A DNA stretch of 64,000 nucleotides, taken from Enemella dayhoffiae (GTDB lineage: Bacteria; Actinomycetota; Actinomycetes; Propionibacteriales; Propionibacteriaceae). The stretch is from NCBI RefSeq assembly GCF_002250625.1, contig NZ_NMVQ01000012.1:248001-312000 (forward strand), read 5' to 3'. Below, piece by piece: positions 55,551-63,349 of the stretch. The position numbers were made by a program, and so were the translations under genes. Below the pieces are notes generated by a model. The model saw nothing but the letters and a program-made list of their open reading frames with translations. It was not told the DNA's origin and made no database searches. How positions within the stretch are numbered: position 1 is the first letter of the stretch; the number at the start of each line of letters is the position of its first letter.

Positions 55551-58097
55551 TCAGCGGAGCGTGCCGACGAAGCCGCCCAGCCGACGCAGCTGGCGCAGCC
55601 GGGCCTCCCAGGTCACCCCCATGCCGACCAGCAGGATGCCGGCCGCGGCCAGCAGCACCCAGCGCGGCAGGTACGCCGCCAGCGGCCACAGCTCGGTGAG
55701 CGCCAGCAGCGTGAGGCCGACCGCACCGACCAGCAGCAGCGTCCCGCGGCGGGTGAGGGCACCGCTCACCAGGCAGGCGAGCAGGGCGAGGCCGACCAGC
55801 AGCGCTCGTGGAGAGACGGGTTCGGACAGCGCCAGGGCCCAACTGCCGGCCAACCCGAGCAGCAGTCCCGGCAGCAGGTTGGTCCAGGAGTTGCCCCGGC
55901 CGGCGCGCAGCCGGAGCAGGCCCCAGGCGAGCAGGGCCACCGCCGGCGGCACGGTGTAAACCTCCAGGGTGCTCAGCCCGCTCAGCGACAGCCGCAGCCA
56001 CAGCGCGCCGGTGAGCAGCACGCCGGCCGGCCAGAAATACCAGGCAGCCGACCGAGAGAGGAAACCCGCCGTGAGCAGGCCGATCCCCAGCCCCAGCGCG
56101 ATCAGCCACAGTTGCGGGGCCTCGGCGCGGACCAGGATGACCGCGACCAGCCCCCAGTAGCAGCCGGCACCCACCGCCAGCACCCGATCGGCGCCCGGGC
56201 CGAGCCGCGCCGAGGCGCACCAGGCCAGCGCCGCGAGTCCGGTCAGCAGATGGGCCACGAGGTCGTGGCCGGGGCTGGTCCAGTCGAGTCGTGCGAGGTC
56301 GACGACAAGCCAGAGCGCCCACGGCAGGACCAGGGCGGCGAAGCCGAGCCCCACGTGGCGCCAGCGGTGCTGGGTGAGGCCCCACGCCGCGCTGAGCAGC
56401 ACGGCCATCACGGCGGCAACGGTTGCCGGGGCCCGGCTGGCCACCACGTAACCGTGTCCGGCCAGCACCACCAGCGCCGGTGCGGCGCACCACAGCGCGG
56501 TCCGGGACCGGGCGTACGCCGCCAGACCCAGCAGGATCGCACCCGCCAGGCAGAGGATCGAGATGGACAACCAGGGCCGGTCGCCGGCGACCAGCGTGAT
56601 CGCCACCGCGAGCACCCCGAACGGTGCCAGGTCACGCCAGCCGAACTCGCTGTGCCGGGCCCCGGTCAGCCAGGGTCCGAGCCGGCCGGTCCCCGTCTGC
56701 GGATCGCCGGCAGGCCAGAACCGGAGACGTCGATTGAGCCGGTGTCCCCGCGCCTGGATCCGGGCGGGCCGGAGCAGGCCGATGGTGAGCAGGCTGGCCA
56801 GCACGAAACCGGGGGCGGCGAGCTGCCACGGTTTGAACGGTTGGTTGCCGCTGCTCACCCAGCCGTAGAGGATCGTGGACAGCAGGGCTGCCCAGGCGCT
56901 CACCCCGACCAGTGCCCCGGGCAGCACCGCACCGATGGCCAGCCGCCGCCCGATCCCGGGGCGCCGGTGCAGCACCAGCAGTGCCACCAGGGTGACGGCA
57001 TACCAGGCGAGGTCGAGCGCAACCGGGTCGCGCAGCGCGCCGTGCAGGGCGGCGATCACGGTTGTGGACAGCAGTACGCCGGTGGCGACGCCCAGCGCGC
57101 GGGCGACGCGGCTGAGGTGTGTGAGGCGGGCCGTGACCAGCCAGATCGCGGCGACGGCCAGGATGGGCCAGGCACTCGCCCATCGCTCCAGCCCCGGCAG
57201 CGGATTGGACCCACCCCAGGCCAGCATGGTCAACCCGCGCAGCGCGGCGACTCCGGAGCACAGCGCGCCGGCCGCGGCCAGGCCGTGACGGAGCACCGGG
57301 AACGACTGGGTACGCGACCGCAGATGCACCCCCGCCCCGACCAGCGCGGGCAGAACCAGCACGAGCTGACCTCCGTGACCGGGCAACGGTGTCTCGGAGG
57401 TGGCCACGGCGGCCCCGATCCCCCACAGCCAGCCGACCAGGGCGGTCAGCTGGGGCGCCAGCAGTGGGGATCGGCGGGTGAACAGGCACCAGGCGAGGCT
57501 GACCGTGAACACCGCGGCGCCCCCGAGCAGGTGGGCCTGGCTGGCACTCAGTCCGAGCAGGGTGCCCAGCGCAAACCCGGTGGCGGCGGTGACGGCGACC
57601 GACACCGCCGCCAGGGCCTCGGCACTGGCCCGCAGCCCGCGTCGCCGGCTGACTTCGCTGCCGGCGGCGAACAGGGCAGCGGTGGTCAGCAGCACCGCAC
57701 CGCGGGTGAGCAGACCGAGGCGGTCCCAGGAGACCGCGACGAACACCGCGGCGGCGATCGCCAGGCACAGGGCACCGATGGCGAGCAGCAGCCAGCCGAT
57801 CGATCGGCCGTCGCGGCGGCGCACCGGATTTGCCGCTGGAGCCGCAGGCATGGGCGCACCGACCGCCAACGGCCACCGCTGCTGTTCGGGCGGCTCCGGG
57901 GCCGGGCGCATCTCGGCGAACCGTTCGGCGACGATGGTCGCGGTGAGTTGGTCGGCCCGCTGCAGGGTACGCCCCAGCTCGGCGACGCGGGGTGAGGCGA
58001 GGTCCACCCCGCACCCGGGGCAGCGGCCGGCCGGCGGCTGCAGCAGCGCCGCACAGAGCGGGCAGCGTCCCGGATCGAACCAGCGAGTCGCCCTCAT
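55551..58097 (-). CDS. SCO7613-type large membrane protein with N-terminal zinc ribbon
   Basis: This 848-residue protein has about 25 hydrophobic segments. Residues 8-35 contain CPLC...CPGC, a zinc ribbon, followed by a cytoplasmic helix (ELGRTLQRADQLTATIVAERFAEM), a Pro-rich linker and then serial transmembrane helices from about residue 100. The first helix pair (IGWLLLAIGALCLAIAAAVFVAVSWDRLGLLTRGAVLL) matches the SCO7613 C-terminal-domain family of actinomycetes. The function is unknown. The frame is unusually Leu/Ala/Gly-rich, and the antisense strand also lacks stops over most of it. Confidence 0.8.
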   Translation of the reverse strand: MRATRWFDPGRCPLCAALLQPPAGRCPGCGVDLASPRVAELGRTLQRADQLTATIVAERFAEMRPAPEPPEQQRWPLAVGAPMPAAPAANPVRRRDGRSIGWLLLAIGALCLAIAAAVFVAVSWDRLGLLTRGAVLLTTAALFAAGSEVSRRRGLRASAEALAAVSVAVTAATGFALGTLLGLSASQAHLLGGAAVFTVSLAWCLFTRRSPLLAPQLTALVGWLWGIGAAVATSETPLPGHGGQLVLVLPALVGAGVHLRSRTQSFPVLRHGLAAAGALCSGVAALRGLTMLAWGGSNPLPGLERWASAWPILAVAAIWLVTARLTHLSRVARALGVATGVLLSTTVIAALHGALRDPVALDLAWYAVTLVALLVLHRRPGIGRRLAIGAVLPGALVGVSAWAALLSTILYGWVSSGNQPFKPWQLAAPGFVLASLLTIGLLRPARIQARGHRLNRRLRFWPAGDPQTGTGRLGPWLTGARHSEFGWRDLAPFGVLAVAITLVAGDRPWLSISILCLAGAILLGLAAYARSRTALWCAAPALVVLAGHGYVVASRAPATVAAVMAVLLSAAWGLTQHRWRHVGLGFAALVLPWALWLVVDLARLDWTSPGHDLVAHLLTGLAALAWCASARLGPGADRVLAVGAGCYWGLVAVILVRAEAPQLWLIALGLGIGLLTAGFLSRSAAWYFWPAGVLLTGALWLRLSLSGLSTLEVYTVPPAVALLAWGLLRLRAGRGNSWTNLLPGLLLGLAGSWALALSEPVSPRALLVGLALLACLVSGALTRRGTLLLVGAVGLTLLALTELWPLAAYLPRWVLLAAAGILLVGMGVTWEARLRQLRRLGGFVGTLR

Positions 58098-58110
58098 CCT
58101 CCCCAGTGTG
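58098..58110 (-). promoter_or_regulatory. Possible leaderless-type promoter of the SCO7613-type gene
   Basis: CACACT (58105-58110, minus strand) is seven bases before the ATG. The spacer GGGGAGG resembles a Shine-Dalgarno sequence but abuts the start codon, too close to act as one. Confidence 0.35.
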
Positions 58111-58140
58111 ACCTCACGCGGGGCCATCCCGGGCCCGAGC

Positions 58141-58653
58141 TCAGCCGAGCAGGGTGAACAGGTCGGTACGCATGGTCTCTGGATCGGCGTCGGGGGTGGG
58201 CTGGGTGACGTAGACCTCCCAGAACGGGAATGCCGGTCGGTGGCCCTGCTCGGCCAGGTTGGTCATGAACTCCTGCCAGGCCGACCCCAGTCCGGCGTAC
58301 CCGCCGAGATAGCTGGTCCGGGCCACCCGGCCCGCGGGGGTCTCGGAAGGCTCGAGGGTGATCCCGTTGCTGCCGGTGACCCTGTCGCTCACTCTGCCCT
58401 GCAGCGGTACGCCCACCTCGAGGTCGCAGCTGTCGGTCGGGATGCGGTGGTGCAACGAAAAGGCCGGTCCGCCGGGTGTCGCCCCCACCCGGGCCAGCAG
58501 TTCGGGAAACTCGGCGGAGAACACCCCGTCGAACAGCTCGGTCATCCGATCCAGCGGATGGTCGGTGGCGCGGTGCACCAGCGTGGGCATCGCCTCGACG
58601 TTGAAGATCTCGATCCCCTCGGCGGGGGCGTTCAGGTCAGGGCTCTCGGTCAT
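58141..58653 (-). CDS. GyrI-like/AraC effector-binding-domain protein
   Basis: This 170-residue stand-alone small-molecule-binding-type domain has IEIFNVEAMPTLVHRATDHPLDRMTELFDGVFSAEFPELLARVG. It continues with PAFSLHHRIPTDSCDLEVGVPLQGRV and RTSYLGGYAGLGSAWQEFMTNLAEQGHRPAFPFWEVYVTQP, the SRPBCC-like tandem repeat pattern of GyrI/BmrR effector domains. No DNA-binding domain is attached. The ligand and role are unknown. It has its own leaderless-type promoter overlapping the end of recN. Confidence 0.75.
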   Translation of the reverse strand: MTESPDLNAPAEGIEIFNVEAMPTLVHRATDHPLDRMTELFDGVFSAEFPELLARVGATPGGPAFSLHHRIPTDSCDLEVGVPLQGRVSDRVTGSNGITLEPSETPAGRVARTSYLGGYAGLGSAWQEFMTNLAEQGHRPAFPFWEVYVTQPTPDADPETMRTDLFTLLG

Positions 58654-58666
58654 GGCCGAAACGCTA
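58654..58666 (-). promoter_or_regulatory. Leaderless-type promoter of the GyrI-like gene
   Basis: TAGCGT (58661-58666, minus strand) is seven bases before the ATG and overlaps the recN stop codon. Confidence 0.55.
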
Positions 58667-60424
58667 CCCGCGGGCACCTGGCGCCGTCTTCTCCGATGTT
58701 GCCCGCTTCCCCTGCTGCGGCGCGCGGGCGGGCCCGGCGCTGCCCCGCCCGGCCTCGGCCAGCAGCTCCCGGGCGTGCGCCAGCGAGCTTTCGCTCGTCT
58801 CGATACCGGCCATCATCCGGGCGAGTTCGGCCTCCCGGTCGGGGCCGTCGACCAGGCGTACGCCGGAGGTGGTGACCTGGCCGTCGGAGGCCTTCTGCAC
58901 CACCAGGTGGCGATCGGCGAAGGCGGCGACCTGGGCGAGGTGGGTGACCACGAGCACCTGGTGGTGCTCGGCGAGCCGGGCCAGCCGGCGCCCGATCTCC
59001 ACCGCGACCCGGCCGCCGACGCCGGCGTCCACCTCGTCGAAGACGAAGGTGGTGCGCTCCTCGGCGTCGGCGAGCACCACCTCCAGCCCGAGCCGGATCC
59101 GGGAGAGTTCACCGCCGGAGGCCACCTTCGCCAGCGGCCGCGGCTCGGAGCCGGGGTTGGCGGTGAACTGCAGCACCACCTGGTCGGCGCCGTGCGGGCC
59201 GAGCCGGTCCAGCGCGGTGAGCGCGAACTCCAGCCGGGCGTGCGGCATGGCCAGGGCGGCCAGTTCCTCGATCACGGCCGCGGCGAGCCGGTCCGCGGCG
59301 GCGGTCCGCAGTCGGGTCAGCTCGGCGGCCCGCTCGGCCAACCGCTTGTCGAGCGACGCGATCTGGGTGACGAGTTCAGCGATCCGGTCGTCGTCACCGG
59401 TCAGCCCGCCGAGCCGGGCGGCCGCCTCGCCGGCCCACGCGAGCACGTCGTCCACGGTGTCGCCGTATTTGCGGGTCAGCCCCTGCAGGGCCGAGCGGCG
59501 GGCCGCGATCGCCTCCAGCCGGGCCGGATCGGCCTCCAGACCTGCCAGATAGCCGGACAGGTCCTGGGCCAGTTCGCCGGCGAGCACCATCACCTCGCCG
59601 GCTCGCCCGGCGAGCTGTTCCAGTTCGGGATCCTGCCCCGCCGCCGCATCGAGCGCCTTGCGCGCGGTGGCGGCCGCGGTCAACGCCGAGCCGGCGTCGA
59701 TCGAGTCCTCGTCACCGGCCAGTGCCACAACGGCGGTGTGCGCGGCCAGCCTGAGGTCATCCACCGCCTGCAACCGTTGGGCCTCGGCGGCCAACTCGGC
59801 GTCCTCACCGGGTTGCGGGTCGACCTGCGCCACCTCGTCGAGTCCGAACCTGAGCAGATCCGCCTCGCGGGCCCGCTCCCGGGCGTGTTCGCGCAGGCTG
59901 CCCAACTCGGCAGCGGCTGCCTCGCGGGCCCGATGGTCGGCGCGATAATCGGCGAGCACGGTGGCCAGCTCCGGCCCCGCGGCACGGTCGAGCAACTCGC
60001 GTTGGCGGGTGGGTGCGGCCAGGCGTACCTGTTCGGACTGGCCGTGGATGGTGACCAACCGTTCGGCCACCTCCTGCTGCGCCGAGGCGGGTACGCCGGC
60101 CCCGCCGACGAAGCTGCGGGAGCGTCCGCTGCTCAGCTGGCGGGCGACCAGCAGTTCTTCGTCATCCAGTTCTCCGCCCAGCTCGGTCACCTGTTCGGCG
60201 ACCCCGGCGGGCAGATTGGCGAACACCCCTTCCACGCGGGCCCTGTCCGCGCCGCGGCGAATGGCGCCGGGGTCGGCCCGCAGCCCGAGCAGCAGTCCCA
60301 GTCCGGTGACCACCATGGTCTTGCCGGCGCCGGTCTCGCCGGTGACCACGGTGAGCCCCGCAGGGAGCTCGATCGTCGCCTCGTCGATCACCCCCAGGTT
60401 GGTGATCCGCAGCTCGCTGATCAC
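58664..60424 (-). CDS. recN: DNA repair protein RecN
   Basis: This SMC-like ATPase of 586 residues is involved in double-strand break repair. Walker A is TGETGAGKT near residue 35. The signature is KVASGGELSRIRLGLEVVL and Walker B is TTFVFDEVDAGVGGRVAVEIG, followed by VTHLAQVAAFAD. The middle 300 residues are Ala/Glu/Arg-rich coiled coil. The GTG start at 60424 overlaps the NAD kinase stop as GTGA. The last 40 residues (RGSAGPARAPQQGKRATSEKTAPGARG) are a low-complexity tail. Confidence 0.95.
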   Translation of the reverse strand: MISELRITNLGVIDEATIELPAGLTVVTGETGAGKTMVVTGLGLLLGLRADPGAIRRGADRARVEGVFANLPAGVAEQVTELGGELDDEELLVARQLSSGRSRSFVGGAGVPASAQQEVAERLVTIHGQSEQVRLAAPTRQRELLDRAAGPELATVLADYRADHRAREAAAAELGSLREHARERAREADLLRFGLDEVAQVDPQPGEDAELAAEAQRLQAVDDLRLAAHTAVVALAGDEDSIDAGSALTAAATARKALDAAAGQDPELEQLAGRAGEVMVLAGELAQDLSGYLAGLEADPARLEAIAARRSALQGLTRKYGDTVDDVLAWAGEAAARLGGLTGDDDRIAELVTQIASLDKRLAERAAELTRLRTAAADRLAAAVIEELAALAMPHARLEFALTALDRLGPHGADQVVLQFTANPGSEPRPLAKVASGGELSRIRLGLEVVLADAEERTTFVFDEVDAGVGGRVAVEIGRRLARLAEHHQVLVVTHLAQVAAFADRHLVVQKASDGQVTTSGVRLVDGPDREAELARMMAGIETSESSLAHARELLAEAGRGSAGPARAPQQGKRATSEKTAPGARG

Positions 60425-61374
60425 CTCGGGCGGGCCTCCGCGGCGCCCCGCCAGCCCTCCACCCGCAGGTCGAACTTGCGCACCAGCCGATCGGTGAACG
60501 GAGCCATCGACAGCCGGGCCAGCAGCAGCCGGTGCTCCCCCGCCGCGACCTCGACCTCCATCCCGCCGGTGATGTCGACCGAGCGTCGCCCGTCGCACCA
60601 GACCACGCCGTGGTTGTCGAAGCTGACCAGGGGCTGCACGGTGATGTTGGAGGTGGGGCCGAGCACCATCGGCCGGGCGAAGAGGGCGTGGGCCGACAGC
60701 GGTACCACCAGCAGTGCGTCCACCTCGGGCCAGATCACCGGCCCGCCGGCGGAGAAGGCGTACGCCGTCGAACCGGTCGGGGTGGCGACGAGGACGCCGT
60801 CGCAGCCCCAGCGGTGCAGGGGTCGGTCGTCGATCGCGACCAGCACCTCAAGCATCCGCTCCCGGGCGGCCTTCTCCAGGGAGACCTCGTTGACCGCGAA
60901 GGAGCGCCAGATCTCCGCGCCGCCGTCGAGCCGGGGGCGGTCACGGACCACCACCTCGACCGTCATCCGCTCCTCGACGGTGTACCCGCGGTCCACGACG
61001 GCGGTCACCACCTGGTCCAGCTCGTGTGATTCGGCCTCGGCCAGGAAGCCGACGTGGCCGAGGTTGACCCCGAGCAGCGGCACATCGCGGGGCAGCGCCC
61101 ACTCGGCCCCGCGCAGGATGCTGCCGTCGCCGCCGAACACGACCGCGAGCTCGCAGTCGGTGTCGGCGAGCCTCAGGTCGAGTGGTTCGACGCTGAGCCC
61201 GGCCAGTCGGTCGGGCATGAACTCCAGGTCGTCGGCTGGGATCAGGCTGGTGATCCCGCGGGCGGTCAGGCCGGCCACGAAGCGGGCGGCGGCGGCGATC
61301 GCCTCCTGCCGATGCCGGTGGGTGAGCACGGCGACGCGGCGGTCGGACTGATCCTGGTCTGCCGGCTCGTTCAC
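60421..61374 (-). CDS. NAD kinase
   Basis: This 317-residue enzyme phosphorylates NAD to NADP. The nucleotide motif is VVFGGDGSILRGAEWALP near residue 85, NLGHVGFLAEAE follows, FAVNEVSLEK contains the NE pair, and DGVLVATPTGSTAYAFSAGGPVIWP is the catalytic loop. I favour GTG 61374, giving MNEPADQDQSDRRVAVLTH, because TATGCT lies six bases upstream. The alternative GTG at 61395 makes a GTGA overlap with tlyA and adds seven residues. It is the fifth gene of the TPR-HAD-small-tlyA-NADK-recN unit. Confidence 0.93.
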   Translation of the reverse strand: MNEPADQDQSDRRVAVLTHRHRQEAIAAAARFVAGLTARGITSLIPADDLEFMPDRLAGLSVEPLDLRLADTDCELAVVFGGDGSILRGAEWALPRDVPLLGVNLGHVGFLAEAESHELDQVVTAVVDRGYTVEERMTVEVVVRDRPRLDGGAEIWRSFAVNEVSLEKAARERMLEVLVAIDDRPLHRWGCDGVLVATPTGSTAYAFSAGGPVIWPEVDALLVVPLSAHALFARPMVLGPTSNITVQPLVSFDNHGVVWCDGRRSVDITGGMEVEVAAGEHRLLLARLSMAPFTDRLVRKFDLRVEGWRGAAEARPR

Positions 61375-61386
61375 CCGGCCAGCATA
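61375..61386 (-). promoter_or_regulatory. Leaderless-type internal promoter of the NAD kinase-recN pair
   Basis: TATGCT (61381-61386, minus strand) is six bases before GTG 61374, just after the tlyA stop. It would allow separate transcription of NAD kinase and recN. Confidence 0.45.
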
Positions 61387-61391
61387 GGGGC

Positions 61392-62111
61392 TCACCCGGA
61401 CACCCAGAGGAAGTATTCGACGTTGCCCGACGGCCCGGGCAGGCGGCTGCGAAAGCGCCCGCGGCAGGTGCGTCCGTACGCCTCAGCGGCGGCCTGTACG
61501 CGGTCGACGGCCTGCTGCCGCAACGCCTCCTCGCGCACCACCCCTGCTTTGCCGAGCCGCTCCCGGCCGACCTCGAACTGGGGTTTCACCAGCAGCAGGG
61601 CCTCCCCTGTCGCGGAGAGCACCGAGCAGAGCGGGCCGAGCAGCAGTCGCAGCGAGATGAAGGAGACGTCGGCGACAATCAGCTCGACCGGCTCGCCGTC
61701 GGTGTGCTCCAGGGTCAGTTCGCGCAGGTTGGTCCGTTCGTGCACCACCACCCGCGGGTCGGTGCGCAGGCTCGGATGCAGCTGGTCGGTGCCGACGTCG
61801 ACCGCGAACACCCGTTCGGCACCGCGCTCGAGCAGCACCTGGGTGAAGCCGCCGGTGGACGAGCCGGCGTCCAGCACCCGCCGCGGCACCCCGACGCCGG
61901 TGTCGTCCAGCACACCGAGCAGCTTCTCCGCGGCGCGGGAGACGTAGTGGTCTGCCCGGTCGAGCGTCGGCCGTTCCCCCGCCGGCAGGTCGGTCGCGGG
62001 TCGGCGTACCACTTGCTCGGCAACGCTGACGTGGCCCTCGCGGATCAGTTCCGCGGCGTGTCCGCGCGACCGCGCCAGCCCGAGCTCGACCAGCGCCGCG
62101 TCGAGCCGCAC
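61392..62111 (-). CDS. tlyA: TlyA-family rRNA 2'-O-methyltransferase
   Basis: This 239-residue enzyme 2'-O-methylates cytidines in 16S and/or 23S rRNA, a change that affects capreomycin sensitivity in mycobacteria. An N-terminal S4 domain (RLDAALVELGLARSRGHAAELIREGHVSV) precedes the FtsJ-like domain with RVLDAGSSTGGFTQVLLERGA, VDVGTDQLHPSLR, VADVSFISLRLLL and LLLVKPQFEVGRE, which contribute the K-D-K-E site. The GTG start at 62111 lies three bases after the small upstream gene. Confidence 0.93.
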   Translation of the reverse strand: MRLDAALVELGLARSRGHAAELIREGHVSVAEQVVRRPATDLPAGERPTLDRADHYVSRAAEKLLGVLDDTGVGVPRRVLDAGSSTGGFTQVLLERGAERVFAVDVGTDQLHPSLRTDPRVVVHERTNLRELTLEHTDGEPVELIVADVSFISLRLLLGPLCSVLSATGEALLLVKPQFEVGRERLGKAGVVREEALRQQAVDRVQAAAEAYGRTCRGRFRSRLPGPSGNVEYFLWVSG

Positions 62112-62114
62112 CGG

Positions 62115-62336
62115 TCAGGCTCCGCCCGCGGCCGAGTGGTTGCCGGCGCCGGTGGATTCGTCATCGGGGTCGGAGAGGACACGGTGCAGGTCCTCGTGGG
62201 CCCGGGCCAGGGCATCGTGGTGTTCGGTCAGTGGTCGTTCGGCGAGGTCGGCCAGATCGGCGAGCACCCCATCGACCCGGGCGTGCCCGGTCGTGGGGAC
62301 CGGCCCCGGATCCTTGGCCTGCTGCGGTTCGGTCAC
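62115..62336 (-). CDS. Small conserved acidic protein between the HAD gene and tlyA
   Basis: The 73-residue product reads GHARVDGVLADLADLAERPLTEHHDALARAHEDLHRVLSD after a short Pro-rich start. It is a predicted amphipathic helix pair rich in Asp, Glu and His. A small gene of this type is regular at this position in actinomycetes. No function is known. It is tightly packed, 17 bases after the HAD stop. Confidence 0.7.
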   Translation of the reverse strand: MTEPQQAKDPGPVPTTGHARVDGVLADLADLAERPLTEHHDALARAHEDLHRVLSDPDDESTGAGNHSAAGGA

Positions 62337-62353
62337 GGCGTCTCCTGTTCGGC

Positions 62354-63349
62354 TCAGCTGAGTTCGGAAAGCTGCTGCAGGGCCGCGGCGGTGCCAGACT
62401 CGGCCGGGTCACTGCCCGGCGGGAGCAACGCCAGCAGTGCTCGCAGGGCGTCCAGCTGCTGGCCGGGGGTCGAGAGCGGTCCGTCGACGGCGAAACCGTC
62501 GCCGCGGCGGCGTACGCACCCCTCCCCGCACCGCGCGGTGTCGCCGTCCAGCTCGACTTCCGCGGCGGGTTCGAGCAGGGCGCGCAGGTCGTGGCCCAGG
62601 TGGTCGGGGCGGTGCGTCGCGGCGACCAGCTCGGCCTTGCCGTGGGCACCGGTGAACACGAACAGGCTGGTCATGCCGACGGCCGCGGCGCCGTCGATGT
62701 CGGTGTCGATCCGGTCGCCGACGAAGATCGGGCGCTCGGCGCCGAGCCGGCGTACGGTCTCCTCCAGCAGCGGCGGGCAGGGCTTGCCGGCGACCAGCGG
62801 ATCGACCTCGACCGCCTGCCGCAGGGCGTTGATCTGGGCGCCGGCGCCGGCGACCAGTCCGCGGTCGGTGGGGCGGTTGGAGTCGGTGTTGGTGGCGACC
62901 CACAGCGCCCCGGCCTGGATCGCGAACCCCGCCTCGTCGATCAGCCGCCACGGCAGGTCGGGGTGGTACCCCTGGATCACCGCCGCCGGGGGCTGCTTCC
63001 CGGCCGACACCGGCCGCAGCCCGACCGCGCGGACCTCGGCGGCCAGCGCGTCGGTGCCGACGACCAGGATCGGGGCGTCGGCGGCCACTCGCTCGGCGAG
63101 CAGCCGCGCCCCGGCCTGGGATGAGGTGACCACGTCAGCCTGTTCTGCCGGTACGCCCAGCTCGACCAGGTGTTCGGCCACCGCGGCGGGGGTGCGGGCG
63201 GCGTTGTTGGTGACGAACCCGACCCGGGCGCCGCGCTCGCGCAGGGCGGCGATCCCCTCGGCGGCACCGGGCACCGGCTCGGGCCCGAGATAGACGACAC
63301 CGTCCAGATCGAACAGCGCGGCGTCATGGGCGTCGACGAGAGCGGTCAC
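62354..63349 (-). CDS. HAD superfamily IIA hydrolase (NagD/PGP-like)
   Basis: This 331-residue phosphatase has motif I in ALFDLDGVVYLG near residue 12. Motif II is in VGFVTNNAARTPAAVAEHL, the C2 cap region spans about residues 90-180, and motif III/IV is GKPCPPLLEE and IFVGDRIDTDIDGAAAVGM. Relatives dephosphorylate sugar phosphates, 2-phosphoglycolate or nucleotides. About 70 C-terminal residues beyond the HAD fold contain DGDTARCGEGCVRRRGDGFAVDG, an extension common in actinomycetes. The GTG start overlaps the TPR gene stop as GTGA. Confidence 0.88.
   Translation of the reverse strand: MTALVDAHDAALFDLDGVVYLGPEPVPGAAEGIAALRERGARVGFVTNNAARTPAAVAEHLVELGVPAEQADVVTSSQAGARLLAERVAADAPILVVGTDALAAEVRAVGLRPVSAGKQPPAAVIQGYHPDLPWRLIDEAGFAIQAGALWVATNTDSNRPTDRGLVAGAGAQINALRQAVEVDPLVAGKPCPPLLEETVRRLGAERPIFVGDRIDTDIDGAAAVGMTSLFVFTGAHGKAELVAATHRPDHLGHDLRALLEPAAEVELDGDTARCGEGCVRRRGDGFAVDGPLSTPGQQLDALRALLALLPPGSDPAESGTAAALQQLSELS

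Noticed and set aside
55482-57995. An 837-codon open frame opposite the SCO7613-type gene
   Set aside because: Gln/Gly/Arg-rich shadow; the minus-strand frame has a zinc ribbon and regular transmembrane helices.
58358-61351. A 997-codon open frame opposite recN and NAD kinase
   Set aside because: It is the antisense shadow of two well-recognised proteins, with a Ser/Arg/Ala-rich translation and no conserved motif.
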